Shown here: in pieces, positions 6,460 to 8,876 of the stretch
Layout: each line of letters starts with the position of its first letter
How positions within the stretch are numbered: position 1 is the stretch's first letter
Assembly (NCBI GenBank): GCA_025355915.1
Contig: JANXYT010000389.1
Location: 1 to 8,876 of the forward strand
DNA: 8,876 nucleotides
From: Holophagaceae bacterium
GTDB lineage: Bacteria > Acidobacteriota > Holophagae > Holophagales > Holophagaceae
Direction: 5' to 3'
Translations under genes and position numbers: made by a program
Notes under the pieces: model-generated
Told to the model about the DNA's origin: nothing
Databases searched by the model: none
Seen by the model: the letters and a program-made list of their open reading frames with translations, nothing else

Positions 6460-6960
6460 ATGTCCCCAAGTGAAACTCCCCGACGGGTGGACCGTTCCGA
6501 CGGCATGGACCGCCGAGTGTTTTGCGCTAGCGCCCTGGCCACCGGCATGGCCGTGGCCTGCGGCGGTGGGGGCGGCGGAACCCCCGCGCCCGCTCCGGCC
6601 CCTCCCGCCCCCAGCCCCGGCCTCCTGACGACCACGGACACAAAGGCGGCGCTGCTGGCCTTGCCGGATGGCACCACGCGGGACTACCGGAACCAGGGGA
6701 ATGTGTTCCTCATCAAGGATGCGACGGGCATCTACGCCATGACGACGGTGTGCACCCACATGGGCTGTACCGTGGGCGTTCCCGTGGGAACCCAGATCAC
6801 CTGCCCCTGCCACGGCAGTCAGTACACCCTGGGTGGCGGCAACACCCTGGGCCCGGCCACGCAGCCGCTGGTGCACTTCGCGGTGACCGAGGCGACCCCC
6901 GGTGGGTTCCTGGTGGTGAACACGGCGCAAACCGTGGCCGCCTCGGCGCGCCTGACTTGA
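6460..6960 (+). CDS. Rieske [2Fe-2S] lipoprotein with Tat-type signal
   Basis: A 166-residue protein. The N-terminus MDRRVFCASALATGMAVAC (16-34) combines a twin-arginine motif (DRRVF, Arg18-Arg19) with a lipobox ending at Cys34. It is therefore probably exported folded with its cluster and lipid-anchored. A Gly- and Pro/Ala-rich spacer (35-53) leads into a small Rieske domain (about 54-160). Box 1 is CTHMGC (98-103) and box 2 is CPCHGS (115-120). Cys98, His100, Cys115 and His118 bind the [2Fe-2S] cluster, and Cys103 and Cys117 are the usual disulfide pair of high-potential Rieske proteins. It is shorter than a bc1-complex Rieske subunit, no cytochrome b gene is seen beside it, and a lipid anchor replaces the membrane helix. 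An independent periplasmic electron carrier is the inference. An AGGAGG ribosome binding site (about 6450-6455) fixes the ATG at 6460. The copper receptor follows on the same strand 83 bp later. Confidence 0.92.
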   Translation: MSPSETPRRVDRSDGMDRRVFCASALATGMAVACGGGGGGTPAPAPAPPAPSPGLLTTTDTKAALLALPDGTTRDYRNQGNVFLIKDATGIYAMTTVCTHMGCTVGVPVGTQITCPCHGSQYTLGGGNTLGPATQPLVHFAVTEATPGGFLVVNTAQTVAASARLT

Positions 6961-6970
6961 ACCCTAGCGT

Positions 6971-6989
6971 CTGCGTCATCTTGACGCAG
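6971..6989. promoter_or_regulatory. Perfect 8-bp dyad overlapping a putative -35 of the copper receptor gene
   Basis: CTGCGTCA (6971-6978), a three-base spacer TCT, and TGACGCAG (6982-6989) form a perfect inverted repeat. The right arm overlaps TTGACG (6981-6986), a good -35 hexamer, and TAGATA (7002-7007) lies 15 nt downstream as a possible -10. The ATG of the receptor gene is about 37 nt after that. A dyad over the -35 is where a repressor would sit. The alternative, a terminator for the Rieske gene (stop at 6960), is weakened by the three-base loop and absence of a T-run. I do not recognise the motif as a known copper-regulator box. Confidence 0.45.
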
Positions 6990-7043
6990 CGGGAGCAGCC
7001 ATAGATACCGTTAAGGCCAAATGGTTCCTTGAGAGCGTGAACC

Positions 7044-8876
7044 ATGACCTTCTACCGTTTCTGCCTCCGGCTTTCCCTGGTCTGTGCCCTGCCACTGACA
7101 GCGGCAGAGCCGCCAGCGCAGCCGAAAAGGCCCCCGGGAAAACCGGCGAAACCGGAGCCCTCCGCTGTGGTGGAAGTGACGGCGCCTCTGCCCAGCGAAC
7201 CGTTGGTGACGGTTCTGGATCCAAAGGCGCCCCGCCAGCCGCTGCCCGCCCAGGACGGAGCGGAGTATCTGAAGGGTATCCCGGGGTTCTCGGTGATTCG
7301 CAAGGGAGGCACGGACGGTGACCCGGTGCTTCGCGGCATGGCCGGCTCCCGGCTGGCCATCCTGCTGGACGGCGAGCAACTGCTCGGCGGCTGCGGCATG
7401 CGAATGGATCCCCCCACCGCCTACATCTTTCCCGAATCCTACGATCGCATCACGGTGGTGAAGGGCCCGGAGACGGTGCTCTACGGACCCGGCAATTCGG
7501 CGGGGTTGGTGCGGTTCGAGCGGACCAATGACCGGTTCCAGAAGCCGGGGTTCAAAGGCGTCGCCAGCCTCATGGGCGGCAGCTTCCGTCGCAATGATCA
7601 GGTGCTGGATGCCCGCGCCGGCGCGCCATCGTTCTACGTCCGGGGCATTGGAACCCGCTCCCATTCCGACGACTACAAGGATGGGAACGGCGCCAATGTC
7701 CACTCCCGCTACACCCGCTGGAGCGGCAACGCGGCCCTGGGCTGGACGCCGAGCGACGATACGCGCCTGGAGGTGTCCGGCACCCGCAGCAATGGCGAAG
7801 CCGCCTATGCCGACCGGACCATGGACGGCGCCAAATTCTCGCGTGAAAACGTGGGATTCAGGGGGGAATGGCATCGACTGACGAAGCGCCTCGAAAAGGT
7901 CGAGCTCCAGGTGTACCGGAACTACGTGGACCACGTCATGGACAACTACACCCTGCGGGCCTTCACGCCCACCCTGGCATCTCCCGAACCCATGGTGAAC
8001 AGTCCGGACCGGCTGACCCGGGGCGGCCGCCTGGCCCTTGAACTCCGCGTCGCTGAGGTCACGAAGCTGACGGTGGGGATGGATACGCAGGCCAATGACC
8101 ACACCATTCGAAAATCCGCGAGGGAGTGGTCCATGCCGGTGGAAAACATGGCCCGGATGGAGGATGGCCACTTCAAGAATTCGGCCCTCTTTGCTGAACT
8201 GGATCACCCCTTCTCGGGGAAAGACCACCTGGTGGTTGGGCTCCGCGCGGATCGCTGGCACGCCGAGGATCCCCGTGCGGCCGTGGCCATCAGCATGATG
8301 GCGAATGCCCCGAATCCGACCCTGAACCACCAGCGGGATGAAACCCTCGCCAGTGGATTCTGGCGCTACGAGCGGGAGGTCTTCACCGATTCCACTTTCT
8401 ATGCGGGGGTAGGGCACACCGAGCGGTTTCCCGACTCCTGGGAAGCCATCAGCAAGGAGAGCCTTGCCACCGTCAGTGCCTTCGACACGAAGGCCGAGCG
8501 CACCACCCAACTCGATCTGGGTTGGATGAAGCGGGCCGGGACCATCCAAGCCTCGGTGTCTACCTTCTACGGCAAGGTGAAGGATTTCATCCTCATCCAG
8601 TCGAATGTGGGCAAGCCGGCTGGCCTGGGCACGCGCCTGACCACCGTGGCCCGCAATGTGGATGCGACCACCTGGGGTGGAGAAGTGGCCATGGGAGCGA
8701 AGGTCGCCGGATTCCTAAAGGTGGACGCCAGCCTGGCCTACACCCATGCCGAGAACGACACCGAAGGCAGGCCCCTGGCCCAGATTCCGCCTCTCGAAGC
8801 GAGGCTGGGCCTGGTTTATGAGGCCGAGCGCTGGTCGGCGGGGCTGCTGGTGCGGGGGGTGCAGCGGCAGGATCGC
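7044..8876 (+). CDS. TonB-dependent copper receptor, OprC/NosA type (3' end outside window)
   Basis: 611 codons are visible with no stop, so the gene continues past the window; family members are usually somewhat longer. After a signal peptide (1 to about 20, RFCLRLSLVCALPLTA) and a Pro/Lys-rich spacer comes a TonB-box-like VVEVTA (42-47). The plug domain follows at about 65-165 (IPGFSVIRKGGTDGDPVLRGM; DRITVVKGPETVLYGPGNSAG), then barrel strands to the end. The block GGCGMRMDPPTAYIFPESYD is a hallmark of the TonB copper-receptor family. Cys117 and Met121 form the CxxxM motif, and His297-Val-Met299 forms HxM; the same CxxxM/HxM pair binds copper in Pseudomonas OprC. It should take up copper across the outer membrane, driven by TonB-ExbBD (not in this window). 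The ATG at 7044 follows a weak GAGAG; it is the only start that gives a proper signal peptide. A dyad overlaps its candidate promoter. Confidence 0.93.
   Translation, partial: MTFYRFCLRLSLVCALPLTAAEPPAQPKRPPGKPAKPEPSAVVEVTAPLPSEPLVTVLDPKAPRQPLPAQDGAEYLKGIPGFSVIRKGGTDGDPVLRGMAGSRLAILLDGEQLLGGCGMRMDPPTAYIFPESYDRITVVKGPETVLYGPGNSAGLVRFERTNDRFQKPGFKGVASLMGGSFRRNDQVLDARAGAPSFYVRGIGTRSHSDDYKDGNGANVHSRYTRWSGNAALGWTPSDDTRLEVSGTRSNGEAAYADRTMDGAKFSRENVGFRGEWHRLTKRLEKVELQVYRNYVDHVMDNYTLRAFTPTLASPEPMVNSPDRLTRGGRLALELRVAEVTKLTVGMDTQANDHTIRKSAREWSMPVENMARMEDGHFKNSALFAELDHPFSGKDHLVVGLRADRWHAEDPRAAVAISMMANAPNPTLNHQRDETLASGFWRYEREVFTDSTFYAGVGHTERFPDSWEAISKESLATVSAFDTKAERTTQLDLGWMKRAGTIQASVSTFYGKVKDFILIQSNVGKPAGLGTRLTTVARNVDATTWGGEVAMGAKVAGFLKVDASLAYTHAENDTEGRPLAQIPPLEARLGLVYEAERWSAGLLVRGVQRQDR

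Noticed and set aside
3369..6677. Very long minus-strand open frame (about 1100 codons) that includes the cupredoxin at its C-terminal end
   Set aside because: Only the last 224 codons read as protein. The rest is antisense to the complete kinase gene and the start of the Rieske gene and has low-complexity Gly/Arg/His/Gln-rich content typical of GC-rich shadow frames. The cupredoxin has its own signal peptide and start.
7011..8549. Long minus-strand open frame (512 codons)
   Set aside because: It lies antisense to the copper receptor, whose family motifs are unmistakable. It reads as a His/Gly/Arg-rich shadow without domains.

Overview
The window is GC-rich DNA from a Gram-negative bacterium with an outer membrane: it encodes a TonB-dependent receptor, a second likely outer-membrane barrel, a lipoprotein and several exported redox proteins. 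A transmembrane Hanks-type kinase, a methylamine-utilization-like cupredoxin and the general gene style would fit an Acidobacteriota/Holophagae-type genome. That placement is inference; no rRNA, tRNA or marker gene is present to settle it.

Layout, left to right. Positions 1-336 are a near-perfect 138-bp inverted repeat around a 60-nt centre. It sits on the 5' part of a minus-strand exported c-type cytochrome (start 382, CxxCH haem motif in the centre). The repeat runs to the first base of the window and destroys the downstream part of the gene, so a fold-back or chimeric join is likely. Next, also on the minus strand, is a MocR/GntR-type regulator (521-1999, TTG start) whose aminotransferase-like domain lacks the residues that normally hold PLP. 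A 168-bp divergent spacer with several small dyads leads to a plus-strand exported protein, probably an outer-membrane beta-barrel (2168-3226). It converges on a secreted cupredoxin-like protein (3369-4043, minus) across a CGCCAAG-type inverted repeat. Only 48 bp upstream of the cupredoxin, and divergent from it, is a membrane receptor kinase (4092-6284) with Cache-like sensor, HAMP and Ser/Thr kinase regions. Then follow a Tat-type Rieske [2Fe-2S] lipoprotein (6460-6960) and a TonB-dependent copper receptor of the OprC/NosA family (7044 to the window end, incomplete).

The common thread appears to be copper and envelope electron transfer. The receptor carries the CxxxM and HxM copper-binding motifs known for OprC. 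The cupredoxin has a full His/Cys/His/Met type-1 copper set. The Rieske protein and cytochrome c are further exported redox carriers. The receptor kinase and the MocR-like protein are the candidate local regulators. That these genes form one system is inference from proximity, not shown by the sequence. No CRISPR array, insertion sequence, tRNA or rRNA was seen.
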